IMG/VR virus record: IMGVR_UViG_3300037010_001286
Span: 1 to 64,000 of that record
Direction: 5' to 3' (one strand)
DNA from: a virus
DNA length: 64,000 bases
Part shown: positions 6,820-14,542 of the stretch, piece after piece
Position numbering within the stretch: position 1 is the stretch's first letter
Layout: every line of letters starts with the position of its first letter
Program-made: the position numbers and the translations under genes
The notes under the pieces: model-generated
Told to the model about the DNA's origin: nothing
Seen by the model: the letters and a program-made list of their open reading frames with translations, nothing else
Database searches by the model: none

Positions 6820-8895
6820 ATGATTATCGAAAATAGTATTGTTGGTGCTGATACAAATAGCACACAAAAAGTTGCTTGTAAAATTGAAGCTAACAGTGTA
6901 ATGTTTGACTTGTTGAGTTCTCGTCTATATTCTGATAAACCTTTGGCAGTTATTCGAGAGTTATCTACTAATGCTTTGGATGCTCATATAGAGAATAATA
7001 CTCAAGATAAGCCATTTATTGTTCATCTTCCAACTCAACTTGAGCCGTTCTTTTCTATTCGAGATTTTGGAAAAGGTATGAGTAATGATACAGTAATGGA
7101 TTTATTCTCAACTATGGGAAGTTCATCAAAACGTGAGTCAAATCGATTTAATGGTGCTTTAGGTATTGGTTCAAAAAGTCCATTTGCTTATACACAAGGA
7201 GGTGCATTTACACTTACCTCAATCCACGAAGGTACTAAAACTATCTACTCTGTATATAGTGATAAAGGTGTACCAAGTATTGCAGTTCTTGGAAGTTTCT
7301 CTACGGATGAGCAAAGTGGTGTAGAAGTTACTGTACCTGTTCAAGTTGAAGATGTTGCTATATTTAGAAAAAAAGCGGAAGAAGTTTACCGTCACTTTAA
7401 AGTTAAACCTCATACAAATATTAGACTTGAAAATTTAGAGTATGGTGAGGTACTTTTCAAAGGAGATGGTTGGGCAATTTTCGATAATTCAAATCAGCCT
7501 ACTGTAGTAATGGCAAGTGTTGGATACCCCATTGATACAAACAACTTAAAGCACTTAGAAACACTCAAAGCTAACGGGTTAGTTATCTTTGCTAAAACTG
7601 GTGAAGTTCAAATGGCAGGTTCACGAGAGAGTTTGTCGTATACTAAAGAAACTATTGAAGCTTTGACAAATTTCAATAATAAAATTACCAAAGAAATTTT
7701 GGATGATATTGAAGTTAAAAAAGTGAAATATGAGAATAATCTCCTTGAGTTTGCAAAATCTATAGTACAACTACCTGGAAATATTCGTGCTGTTTTAGCA
7801 GGAATGAAACTTGCCCCGTACTTAGATATTGGTAAGTTTCATTGTAGAATTGATGGGGAGTGTGACTTTGAGTTTGTATATACAAATAACTGGGGTAAAA
7901 GATATGGTCGTTCATCTTATATAACTCCAAGTACAAATAAAGGTACAGAAGAATTTATTTTGGATGATAATGGAAGTAAAACAAATACTCTTTTATCAAA
8001 ATTTAATAATACCCGTGACACTTTAATGACTATTCGTCCTCTATTTCCAAGAGGTAAAACAAAAGAGGAAAAAGAAGAAACTGCCAAAAAATTAGAGGCT
8101 TTTGCCAAGATTTTAGGAGTTAAATATAAATTTGCTTCGGTTAAATATGATGAGATATTTGGTGCTTCTGTTAAAACTACAAAAGGAGTTTCGACAGTTG
8201 TTAGAGGTATTTACAAAGCAACTGGGCTTATCTATGAACCTAATAAACTACACCTTTATGTATCTCGTAAAACTTATGAGTTATCTGAGGAGTCAAAACA
8301 TAATACAGTATATATCCCTTTCGATAACAAAAATATGGTAGATAAAAATTGGGAAACTAATTCACAGATTTTTGATTATAGTGAGGATGGTGCATTATAT
8401 GCGGTAAAAGATATACTTACAACACTCCAGTATTCTAAAACAGTGCGTATAGTTACTATTCCTATATCTAAGAAAGCTTTTGCTAATAGAGCAATTTGTG
8501 TTTATGACTTTTTGGAGGAAATTTTAGCAGGTAAACCACTTAAAGGTGTAAGTAGAGAGGCTTATAATAAAACACGTTCTAATGTTAGATTTTCATTGCT
8601 TCGGGATAAATATAATCAACTTCCAAAAGACTTTGTAGAATTAGCAGAAGTTACTGAAGAGCTTGAAAAGAATTTTAATTTTAATTTTCAAGGTACAAAT
8701 ATCAAAATTAAGAATTTTGGAATAACTCCAAAGACTTCTGAATTAACATTGTCTGAAAAAAATATTAAAGCTTTGAATAAATATTCAGCAATATTTAGAA
8801 CTGTAACTCTAAATAATACAGATAATGTTGATAATGTAATTAGTCTTATAAACGCAGTGGATAGATGTAGTAAAACTCGTAATAAAGTAGTATAA
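6820..8895 (+). CDS. rIIA: rIIA-like GHKL ATPase (691 aa)
   Basis: The first 110 residues carry the GHKL/Bergerat ATP site: N box RELSTNALDAH (about residues 44-54), G1 box IRDFGKGM (about 79-86) and G2 box GALGIGSKSPFAY. This is the layout of T4 rIIA-like proteins. In T4, rIIA and rIIB are membrane-associated early proteins that let the phage grow on hosts carrying the RexAB exclusion system. The role in other phages is not settled. I start at 6820 rather than the ATG at 6811, because 6820 has the AAAGGTGTTTAAA leader. The rIIB-like gene follows 67 nt later. Confidence 0.8.
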   Translation: MIIENSIVGADTNSTQKVACKIEANSVMFDLLSSRLYSDKPLAVIRELSTNALDAHIENNTQDKPFIVHLPTQLEPFFSIRDFGKGMSNDTVMDLFSTMGSSSKRESNRFNGALGIGSKSPFAYTQGGAFTLTSIHEGTKTIYSVYSDKGVPSIAVLGSFSTDEQSGVEVTVPVQVEDVAIFRKKAEEVYRHFKVKPHTNIRLENLEYGEVLFKGDGWAIFDNSNQPTVVMASVGYPIDTNNLKHLETLKANGLVIFAKTGEVQMAGSRESLSYTKETIEALTNFNNKITKEILDDIEVKKVKYENNLLEFAKSIVQLPGNIRAVLAGMKLAPYLDIGKFHCRIDGECDFEFVYTNNWGKRYGRSSYITPSTNKGTEEFILDDNGSKTNTLLSKFNNTRDTLMTIRPLFPRGKTKEEKEETAKKLEAFAKILGVKYKFASVKYDEIFGASVKTTKGVSTVVRGIYKATGLIYEPNKLHLYVSRKTYELSEESKHNTVYIPFDNKNMVDKNWETNSQIFDYSEDGALYAVKDILTTLQYSKTVRIVTIPISKKAFANRAICVYDFLEEILAGKPLKGVSREAYNKTRSNVRFSLLRDKYNQLPKDFVELAEVTEELEKNFNFNFQGTNIKIKNFGITPKTSELTLSEKNIKALNKYSAIFRTVTLNNTDNVDNVISLINAVDRCSKTRNKVV

Positions 8896-8902
8896 TACAT
8901 CC

Positions 8903-8936
8903 TAAGGTTGGGTACTTGATACCTTAAAAATTTTTA
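8903..8936 (+). terminator. weak hairpin after the rIIA-like gene
   Basis: TAAGGT / ACCTTA stem (8903-8908 with 8921-8926) with a 12-nt loop, followed by AAAAATTTTT. Possibly a partial terminator between the rIIA-like and rIIB-like genes. Confidence 0.35.
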
Positions 8937-8962
8937 ATTAAAATACAAAACAGGAGTTTAAA

Positions 8963-9904
8963 ATGTTACCATATACAATCACAGAAAGTTCAATTACCGT
9001 TCTACTTGGTGGAGTTCCACGAGTGGTAGATAAGTCACACCCAAATTTTAAAGCAGTAATTGAGGCTATTAAATTGGGTGATGAAGTTGTAGTTAGTAAA
9101 CTAATTGATGTTGCAAAAGCAGTTGTTACTTATAGTAACGGAAAAATTCAAATTGTTGATGGTGTTGTGTACCATAATGGTGTTGAGCTTGAAAACTATG
9201 CTGTCTCTAAATTGCTTCAGTTTATGAAGGATGGTTTTGATGTAACCCCAATTATTAACTTCCTTAACAATCTTATGGAAAATCCAAGTTATCGTGCAGT
9301 ACAAGAGCTTTACAAATTCTTGGAAGTTGGTGGTGTCCCACTCACTGAAGATGGTTGTTTTGTAGTTTATAAGAAAGTAAGAGCTGACTTTAAAGATATT
9401 TATTCAGGTACTTATAATAACTCTGTGGGTGCAACTCCTACTATGCCACGTAACGAAGTTGATGACAACTCAGAACGTACTTGTAGTGCAGGGCTTCATG
9501 TTTGTAGCTTTAATTATTTAGCTCACTTTGGGTCAAGTAAAGATAATCGTGTAGTTGCTTGTAAGGTTAATCCGATAGACGTAGTTTCCATTCCGAAAGA
9601 TTATGGAAATACTAAAATGCGAGTATGTCGTTATGAAGTAATTGCTGATGTTACTGAAAAAGCCTTAGGTGGGGACTTCCTTAGAGGTACTGTAAAATAT
9701 ATGGAAGAAGAAAAGACAGTACCAAATGTTTCTAACAATAAAAAAAGTGTTGCTAAAGTAGGAACAGTGACTAACGCTATTCTTGAAATCTTCCCTTCCG
9801 CAAAAGATGCTGAAGATAAAACAGGGGTATTTGCTACAAATATCACTAAGTGCTGTAAAGGTCTCCGAGAAACAGCAGGTGGATTTAAGTGGCAATATGT
9901 CTAA
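8963..9904 (+). CDS. rIIB: rIIB-like protein (313 aa)
   Basis: The middle part (about residues 90-215) matches the T4 rIIB domain: FDVTPIINFLNNLMENPS, then ELYKFLE, then PLTEDGCFVVYKKV, a DIYSG motif and a GLHVCS-FNYLAHFG block near residue 180. It acts with rIIA. The C-terminal 80 residues are a separate basic region. ATG behind CAGGAGTTTAAA. A clear terminator follows. Confidence 0.85.
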   Translation: MLPYTITESSITVLLGGVPRVVDKSHPNFKAVIEAIKLGDEVVVSKLIDVAKAVVTYSNGKIQIVDGVVYHNGVELENYAVSKLLQFMKDGFDVTPIINFLNNLMENPSYRAVQELYKFLEVGGVPLTEDGCFVVYKKVRADFKDIYSGTYNNSVGATPTMPRNEVDDNSERTCSAGLHVCSFNYLAHFGSSKDNRVVACKVNPIDVVSIPKDYGNTKMRVCRYEVIADVTEKALGGDFLRGTVKYMEEEKTVPNVSNNKKSVAKVGTVTNAILEIFPSAKDAEDKTGVFATNITKCCKGLRETAGGFKWQYV

Positions 9905-9906
9905 TG

Positions 9907-9935
9907 AATTGAGGGTATATTTCCCTCAATTTACT
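9907..9935 (+). terminator. terminator after rIIB-like gene
   Basis: 9-bp stem AATTGAGGG / CCCTCAATT (9907-9915 with 9923-9931) immediately after the rIIB-like stop codon. The T run is short. Confidence 0.6.
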
Positions 9936-9958
9936 AAAAGTTAGATAATCTAACTTTT
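9936..9958. repeat. early palindrome, copy 10
   Basis: AAAAGTTAGAT-A-ATCTAACTTTT, perfect 11-bp arms, 34 nt before the ATG at 9993. It is the last copy in the window. The remaining 54 kb has none. Confidence 0.9.
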
Positions 9959-9992
9959 TACTTCCTAAAATAATTAAAAAAAGGTGTTTAAA

Positions 9993-10124
9993 ATGGGTAA
10001 AACGTATCGAGATAAAAGTATCTTTAAATCGTTTAAAAAAGAGGTAGATATGCGACCTAAAAGTCACGTTCAAAAAACTAAAAAATCAAAAAAATATCCT
10101 AAAAAAGTAGATAACGATGAGTAA
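9993..10124 (+). CDS. 43-aa lysine-rich protein
   Basis: ATG behind AAAAAAGGTGTTTAAA, the common early leader. Nearly 40 percent of residues are Lys or Arg, so nucleic acid binding is plausible but unproven. Overlaps the next gene by 8 nt. Confidence 0.6.
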   Translation: MGKTYRDKSIFKSFKKEVDMRPKSHVQKTKKSKKYPKKVDNDE

Positions 10125-10446
10125 ATTTGTAAACTTAACCGCTCACCCTATAAAGTTGCTCAATTTAGGGATTACAATCCCTCATGCAAACCGACCAGTA
10201 AAGGTCACACAAAATCAAAAGTTACTATCGGTAATTGATGGGATACCAATTTATGAAATTGAGTTTGTAGATATTGCAGGATTACCTGAGGAGGAAGAAG
10301 GTACAATTTATATTGTATCTGCTCCAGTGTTAAACTATATCAGACAAAAACTTCCACACCGGAATGATTTTGTAAGTCCCTTTAAGGCTATTAAAGACCC
10401 TATGGGTAAAACAATTGGTTGTCAATCATTTAGAGTAAATGGATAG
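10117..10446 (+). CDS. conserved phage protein, unknown (109 aa)
   Basis: The pattern NLTAHPIKLLN, then a beta-rich middle, then GLPEEEEGTIYIVSAPV and PMGKTIGCQSF near the end recalls a small protein seen in many tailed phages, but I know no function for it. ATG overlaps the preceding basic gene. Soluble, no membrane segment. Confidence 0.7.
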   Translation: MSKFVNLTAHPIKLLNLGITIPHANRPVKVTQNQKLLSVIDGIPIYEIEFVDIAGLPEEEEGTIYIVSAPVLNYIRQKLPHRNDFVSPFKAIKDPMGKTIGCQSFRVNG

Positions 10447-10455
10447 GAGATTATT

Positions 10456-10680
10456 ATGAATATAAAAGAACGTATTCTTATGTATGAAAAAACAAAAGAT
10501 GAAACTTTACTACCTGCTCTTATTGAAGAAGGTGTAGAAATAGATTTAGTTTATGATGATGAAGGTGGAACAATTCGTTTTACTTTTGAGGATGAAACTG
10601 TAAAGAAAATATATTTTAGTGATTACACAAAAGAGTGGATTGATAAAATGGAAGCGTGTGGAGTAGAAATATGGGATTAG
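10456..10680 (+). CDS. 74-aa acidic protein, unknown
   Basis: ATG behind AGGAGATTATT, 9 nt after the gene before. Very acidic, alternating beta pattern. Small acidic early phage proteins are sometimes DNA mimics, but this is only a possibility. A hairpin (10684-10705) follows. Confidence 0.65.
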   Translation: MNIKERILMYEKTKDETLLPALIEEGVEIDLVYDDEGGTIRFTFEDETVKKIYFSDYTKEWIDKMEACGVEIWD

Positions 10681-10683
10681 TTA

Positions 10684-10705
10684 TTAGAGCCTCTACAAGC
10701 TCTAA
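10684..10705 (+). terminator. hairpin, possible terminator
   Basis: TTAGAGC / GCTCTAA stem with an 8-nt loop right after the stop codon at 10680. No T run, so a weak call. Confidence 0.35.
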
Positions 10706-10795
10706 AATCTTCAAGTAATGGTAAAGGTCGTCTAAAAGATTTTGAAGCCTTCTGGGTACCTTAAAATGACGTATACGCAATATAAAGGAGTTAAG

Positions 10796-11035
10796 ATGTC
10801 AAAATATGAACAACAAGTAATAAAACTTACTCAAGAACTACGGATTACACAACAAACAGTAATGCAACTTAAAAGTAAGATTAAAATTCTACAAAAACAG
10901 ATTGACTTATTAGAGTCAAAACAAGAGAGTAAATGTGAGTCTTGTATATGGTTTAAAAATGGGCTTTGTACACATTTTGGAGTTATTACAGGATATGTAA
11001 GTCACTGTAAAAAATTTCAAAGTTATAAGACATAA
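10796..11035 (+). CDS. 79-aa coiled-coil protein with Cys cluster
   Basis: I use the ATG at 10796, which has AAAGGAGTTAAG in front; the in-frame ATG at 10742 has none. Residues 5-45 form a coiled coil. Residues about 46-72 have CESC-IWFKNGLC-..-HC, spaced like a zinc-binding site. Similar coiled-coil plus Cys-knuckle small proteins occur in phages, with unknown role. Confidence 0.65.
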   Translation: MSKYEQQVIKLTQELRITQQTVMQLKSKIKILQKQIDLLESKQESKCESCIWFKNGLCTHFGVITGYVSHCKKFQSYKT

Positions 11036-11065
11036 TTTTAATTAAGTTAGTAGAAACTCTCAAAA

Positions 11066-11138
11066 GGGTAATACAATAATAGGTCTTGGGACACCCCTTA
11101 GAAACCTCATAAAATAGGCTTTCAGTTTTCTTTAAGAT
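11066..11138. repeat. 73-nt dispersed element, copy 2
   Basis: Differs at only three positions from the inverse of 34690-34762. It starts GGGTAATACAATAATAGG and ends TTTCTTTAAGAT. In both places it lies 45-60 nt upstream of a gene, oriented the same way relative to that gene (the ATG at 11184 here, the exonuclease at 34648 there). It therefore looks like a shared promoter or leader rather than a random repeat. Confidence 0.9.
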
Positions 11139-11183
11139 TTGCTGATTAATATATAAAATTTGGAAACACTAAAGGAAAATAAA

Positions 11184-11423
11184 ATGAAAAACTCAACATT
11201 AATATATATTCTTGCTGGACTTATATTAGCATTTAGTTTATTACTATTCATCATAAATACCCAGCGTGATATAATTATGGGACAACAACAAGAGTTAGAA
11301 GTATATGAAAGTGACTTAAAAGCTGTTATTAAACAGCATAATAAGTTGAACCACGAAAATTTGCAACTACATGCTTATATTACACGTATTGAAAAAGAAA
11401 TTAATGAAAATAAACACTACTAA
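11184..11423 (+). CDS. 79-aa membrane protein with coiled-coil tail
   Basis: ATG at 11184 is preferred over 11160 because it follows AAAGGAAAATAAA. Residues about 5-27 are one transmembrane segment, and the rest is a charged, heptad-like helix. The shape resembles an inner-membrane spanin subunit, but a clear spanin pair is present at 41.2-41.8 kb. Its place directly before a membrane-anchored transglycosylase suggests the two act together at the envelope. Confidence 0.6.
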   Translation: MKNSTLIYILAGLILAFSLLLFIINTQRDIIMGQQQELEVYESDLKAVIKQHNKLNHENLQLHAYITRIEKEINENKHY

Positions 11424-11473
11424 TAGCTAACATAAAAGGAAAATAATGCTATTTAATTTTAAGTGAGGCTTAT

Positions 11474-11776
11474 ATGAAAATTGAAGTAAATAACCGTACA
11501 CCGCTTATGATGGGATTAATTATTAGTTTTACTTATTTTTATACTTCTATAATGGTAGGTATAACTCAAAATAGAAGTATTCAAGAGTTACAAAGTTCTT
11601 ATGAAAAATCTCAAAAGAACTTAACCAAAACTTATAAAACTTTAGAGGTGGTTACTAAAGAACTTCAGTCTTATAAAGCTACTGAACAATCCTTGATGAG
11701 TCTTGGAGCTTCTTCAGTAGAGGCTAAACAAGTAATAATTGCATCGGAGGCGTATGGTATAAACCCAAAGCATTAG
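11474..11776 (+). CDS. N-terminal part of membrane-anchored transglycosylase (0 frame)
   Basis: Residues about 10-30 are a transmembrane segment, followed by a coiled coil (35-70) and the start of a lysozyme-like fold (EAKQVIIASEAYGINP). The frame stops with TAG at 11774-11776, in the middle of that domain. Without a frameshift this would yield a membrane protein without the catalytic residue. A CCCAAAG heptamer at 11764-11770, in the right phase for a -1 shift (C CCA AAG), is two codons before the stop. See the next entry. Confidence 0.65.
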   Translation: MKIEVNNRTPLMMGLIISFTYFYTSIMVGITQNRSIQELQSSYEKSQKNLTKTYKTLEVVTKELQSYKATEQSLMSLGASSVEAKQVIIASEAYGINPKH

Positions 11777-12051
11777 GTAGCTTAATTTATTCAGAGAGTA
11801 ATTTTAAGAAAGTTACCCATAAATTATGCTACGTTCAAGGAAAATGTGCTATTAATCTTGCAGTAAATAAAAACTTATTGTACAATCCATATTCAGAGTT
11901 TGGTAACATCTTAGATGGTGCAAAGTTACTAAGAGATTACTTAGATTTATATGGAACATACCCATTAGCTTTTAAACGCTACAAGGGGTGGTCAAAATTA
12001 GGTGAGAGACAATCTCAAGAAGTTATAAAAATATATAGGAGTTTAAAATGA
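11770..12051 (+). CDS. C-terminal SLT domain of the same gene, -1 frame
   Basis: In the -1 frame the homology continues without a gap: ALGSLIYSESNFKK carries the SLT-type catalytic Glu (motif ES.F), followed by YNPYSEFGNILDGAKLLRDY and a FKRYKGWS segment typical of lytic transglycosylases. The frame has no start codon of its own and ends at TGA 12049-12051 in an ATGA overlap with the next gene, as expected for a functional end. Together with 11474-11769 it would make a protein of about 190 aa. Programmed -1 frameshift or a simple one-base mutation/sequence error are both possible. Confidence 0.6.
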   Translation, partial: ALGSLIYSESNFKKVTHKLCYVQGKCAINLAVNKNLLYNPYSEFGNILDGAKLLRDYLDLYGTYPLAFKRYKGWSKLGERQSQEVIKIYRSLK

Positions 12052-12488
12052 CTAAAGAAGAATTATATGCTGAGTTATATAATTGTGAGACAGAACATGG
12101 ATTAAATCCTACAGATGTTTACAATTTATTACAGAAATTTTTTGAGTCAAATGTTTGTACCTTTAAAGAAATAAATCGTCACCCTTATGCTGATATATTA
12201 CATCACTGGGTTGAAGGTGTTGATATTCAACAGAATGTTGGAGGACACTGGTTTGCTATTGGTAACATAAATAGAATATTTACTGATGGTAAACTTAAGA
12301 TAAAATCACAAAATCCTATAAAAGAGCCTGATATATATGAGTGGAAATGGGCTATCATTTTTGATGATAAAGCTACAATTACTGATGATTATTATACAGC
12401 AGAAGAATTTTGGGATATATACTCATCTACTGACATTTCTGCTGCTTATAGAATTGACGCTACTCAAAGAATTAGAAAAGGTCAGTAA
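12048..12488 (+). CDS. 146-aa protein of unknown function
   Basis: ATG overlaps the end of the frameshifted transglycosylase, with TAGGAGTTTAAA in front. Soluble, Trp-rich, acidic. No family recognised. Its stop overlaps a possible 16-codon frame (12488-12538). Confidence 0.65.
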   Translation: MTKEELYAELYNCETEHGLNPTDVYNLLQKFFESNVCTFKEINRHPYADILHHWVEGVDIQQNVGGHWFAIGNINRIFTDGKLKIKSQNPIKEPDIYEWKWAIIFDDKATITDDYYTAEEFWDIYSSTDISAAYRIDATQRIRKGQ

Positions 12489-12538
12489 TGCTCTATATAA
12501 AAATAAAAAAGCGAAAATACAAAATTGTAATTAAATAA
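12488..12538 (+). CDS. possible 16-aa basic peptide
   Basis: ATG overlaps the upstream stop (TAATG), product very Lys-rich. There is no separate ribosome site, so it may just be a chance frame. Confidence 0.2.
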   Translation: MLYIKIKKRKYKIVIK

Positions 12539-12550
12539 GAGGAAAATAAA

Positions 12551-12583
12551 ATGGTATTAACCAACAGAGGAAGGGAGTTATAA
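12551..12583 (+). CDS. possible 10-aa leader peptide before thyX
   Basis: ATG behind AGAGGAAAATAAA; the 10-codon frame (MVLTNRGREL) ends in a TAATG overlap with the thyX start. Its last codons also supply the GAAGGGAG ribosome site of thyX. Such an arrangement could couple or tune thyX translation. Not proven. Confidence 0.35.
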   Translation: MVLTNRGREL

Positions 12584-13374
12584 TGCAAGAAGAAAAATTA
12601 GTATTAGGAGAAACTAATAAGTTTATACCTGTTGACAAGATAGATTTATATAATGATTCTATCGGGTATGTTGAACTTTATGACGCATCTCATGCAAATG
12701 AAAGTGAAGAACAAAGAATTTGGACTGTAACAACTATTGCTTCATTGGCTTACGGTAACGAATCAGCTAAAAATCCTGAAGCTTTATACGAGCGTATGAA
12801 GTCTATCAAGCATGAAAGCTTATGGGAGTTCATCAGAGATGGGTATGACAGTTGTGGTATTGATTCTTCTATGAGAGCACAAGAATATCTATACGAGCAT
12901 AGATATAGTTGTGACATAGATTGGCATAAGCAAAACATTGCTTGCTTCCGGATCAAGGTACCTATCTTTGTTGCACGTCAGTTCATGCGACATCGTAGCT
13001 TCTCGTACTTAGAGATGAGCCGTAGATATACTAAAGGGAGCAAAGTACCATTTGAATTTTGGTTTCCTAAAAATTTTACTAAGGACTCGGCTCATCAGAA
13101 TGATTGGGTACAAGCATTTAATAGAACATATGATTCTATTATTAAACAAGGATACGAAACTCAAGTCGCTTCAAGATTTTTGCCTCAAACTACCTATACT
13201 GAATTTTATGTAATGGGTGAAATAGATGGTCTTACTAACTTCTTTAAATTAAGACTTGATTCTCATGCTCAGCAGCAGATTCGTGAATGTGCTGAAGCTA
13301 TGTTTGAATTGCTCAATAGACATCAACATAACTTGGCTCTAAGAATACAAAATAAAATTGATTATGTTAAGTAA
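12583..13374 (+). CDS. thyX: flavin-dependent thymidylate synthase ThyX (263 aa)
   Basis: Makes dTMP from dUMP using FAD, NADPH and methylene-tetrahydrofolate. Residues 136-149 read RHRSFSYLEMSRRY, which fits the ThyX signature RHRxxSxxExSxRY. The usual Asn before Glu is Leu here. Further family features are the HxS block near residue 77 and the C-terminal HAQQQIRECAEAMF helix. It would supply thymidine for the AT-rich phage DNA. The last 11 codons including the stop are part of a 33-nt tandem repeat that continues past the gene. Confidence 0.93.
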   Translation: MQEEKLVLGETNKFIPVDKIDLYNDSIGYVELYDASHANESEEQRIWTVTTIASLAYGNESAKNPEALYERMKSIKHESLWEFIRDGYDSCGIDSSMRAQEYLYEHRYSCDIDWHKQNIACFRIKVPIFVARQFMRHRSFSYLEMSRRYTKGSKVPFEFWFPKNFTKDSAHQNDWVQAFNRTYDSIIKQGYETQVASRFLPQTTYTEFYVMGEIDGLTNFFKLRLDSHAQQQIRECAEAMFELLNRHQHNLALRIQNKIDYVK

Positions 13375-13453
13375 AGAATACAAAATAAAATTGATTATGT
13401 TAAGTAAAGAATACAAAATAAAATTGATTATGTTAAGTAAAGAATACAAAATA
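13343..13453 (+). repeat. 33-nt tandem repeat over the thyX 3' end
   Basis: Three perfect 33-nt units begin at 13343, 13376 and 13409, followed by a 12-nt partial unit at 13442. Each unit contains the last codons and stop of thyX in one frame and ATG TTA AGT AAA GAA TAC in another. Confidence 0.95.
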
Positions 13454-13513
13454 CTATTTGGAATAGTAATTGTAGCTGTCTTATTTATTTATTCAGATTG
13501 GGTAAATAAGTAA
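13364..13513 (+). CDS. 49-aa membrane peptide with duplicated N-terminus
   Basis: Read in the second frame of the 33-nt repeat, giving MLSKEYKIKLI twice and then a 27-aa unit with one transmembrane segment (GIVIVAVLFIY) ending in WVNK. The last ATG (13430) alone would give the 27-aa form, probably the ancestral gene. No good ribosome site, so expression may depend on coupling to thyX. Confidence 0.4.
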   Translation: MLSKEYKIKLIMLSKEYKIKLIMLSKEYKILFGIVIVAVLFIYSDWVNK

Positions 13514-13526
13514 ATAAGGATTAAAC

Positions 13527-13604
13527 ATGAAATTAGTATTAGTACATTTACTTAGTATTCAGTTATTTTCTGCCACTATTACATTGCTAATAGATAAGAA
13601 ATAG
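13527..13604 (+). CDS. 25-aa hydrophobic peptide
   Basis: ATG behind AAATAAGGATTAAAC. Most residues are hydrophobic (one possible membrane span). Lies 13 nt after the previous small membrane frame. Function unknown. Confidence 0.4.
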   Translation: MKLVLVHLLSIQLFSATITLLIDKK

Positions 13605-13678
13605 TCGTATGATAAATATGAAGAAGTATTCATTATATAAGTTAATGATTATGAAGATAAAAACTAAAGGAAAATAAA

Positions 13679-14083
13679 ATGGTAACACTACATGGTATTG
13701 AAGTAAAGGTTGGAGATAAGGTTTGGGATATGTTCACTGGTTGGACAGAAGTAAAAGATCTACTTCCTAATTCCAAATATAGCATATGTACAAGGATTAC
13801 TAATTATACATCTACAGGTAGGGTTCTTAGTGAGCATAAATCACCTACTCTTTTTTGGAATGAATTTGAGATACCTAAAGAAGCCTTTATTAAGCCCCTA
13901 CCTAAACTTGCAGTAGATACAAAGGTTATTGTATGGCTTAATGATAATATAAAACATAGACGTCACTTTTCACACTTTGACGGTAATGGTAAAATATGTT
14001 GCTTTAATGAAGGTACTACATCATTTACAGCTGGTACATTTACTTCATGTTGGGATAATTGGGAACTATATGAAGAGGAATAA
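13679..14083 (+). CDS. 134-aa phage protein of unknown function
   Basis: ATG behind AAAGGAAAATAAA. Beta-rich, starting with GIEVKVGDKVWDMFTGW, which looks like an SH3-type barrel, with a second similar half (KLAVDTKVIVWLND ... WDNWELYEEE). I know no function for this type. Ends the gene run before the tRNA region. Confidence 0.65.
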   Translation: MVTLHGIEVKVGDKVWDMFTGWTEVKDLLPNSKYSICTRITNYTSTGRVLSEHKSPTLFWNEFEIPKEAFIKPLPKLAVDTKVIVWLNDNIKHRRHFSHFDGNGKICCFNEGTTSFTAGTFTSCWDNWELYEEE

Positions 14084-14542
14084 ATAAGTTAGATAAACAT
14101 TAATAGTATATTTTGTATACTATAATAAAGTATATAGTAATTTAAGATTATATTAAGTATTTTTCGGATACTATATAGTTTTACTAAACTTCCAAGTCAT
14201 TAGATACCTACTTACGGAGAATGACAGCAGTTGGAGTGTAGGGACTCGCGAACTGTAGTTGAGGTTGAAATCTCTCGTGTACATTACTAACGGAAGATGT
14301 ATTAAAACCCCCGTGTAGGAGTTATTATGAAATGGTGGTGCTTTACTGGCATTGAATGTTAATTCTGCATATAAGACTAATCAACGCAGTCTCTAAAAAC
14401 ATTTGCAGTACTCTTAACCTATGAGGCAGTCTATACTAGGTACTAGGCTACGTCCCTGCTTGCATACGTAGCAGGTTAGGAAGTGTTTAGACTAAGTGTT
14501 TTAAAATTTTAACTACTTAGAGTAGCTCCTAACTTATCATGT
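14084..14542. other. 459-nt noncoding region before the tRNAs, likely structured
   Basis: No frame of note on either strand. The first 120 nt are AT-rich with several short palindromes (AGTATA/TATACT at about 14106-14122, ACTATATAGT near 14181) and could hold the tRNA promoter. From about 14200 base composition rises and inverted repeats appear: GCTACGT/ACGTAGC overlapping CCTGCT/AGCAGG at about 14447-14476, and ACTAAGT/ACTTAG around 14493-14520. That is what a processed leader or small RNA would look like. I could not fold it into a tRNA or name a known RNA family. Confidence 0.45.

Noticed and set aside
13343-13453. Three 33-nt units as a mini CRISPR or iteron set
   Set aside because: No spacers, and the units are copies of the thyX end; origin iterons would not be tied to a stop codon.
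13609-13677. 22-codon frame before the 13.7-kb gene
   Set aside because: No ribosome site and a very AT-rich product; likely chance.
14200-14330. Possible additional tRNA (GAGGTTGAAATCTC looked like a T arm)
   Set aside because: No matching acceptor, D and anticodon stems could be formed around it.
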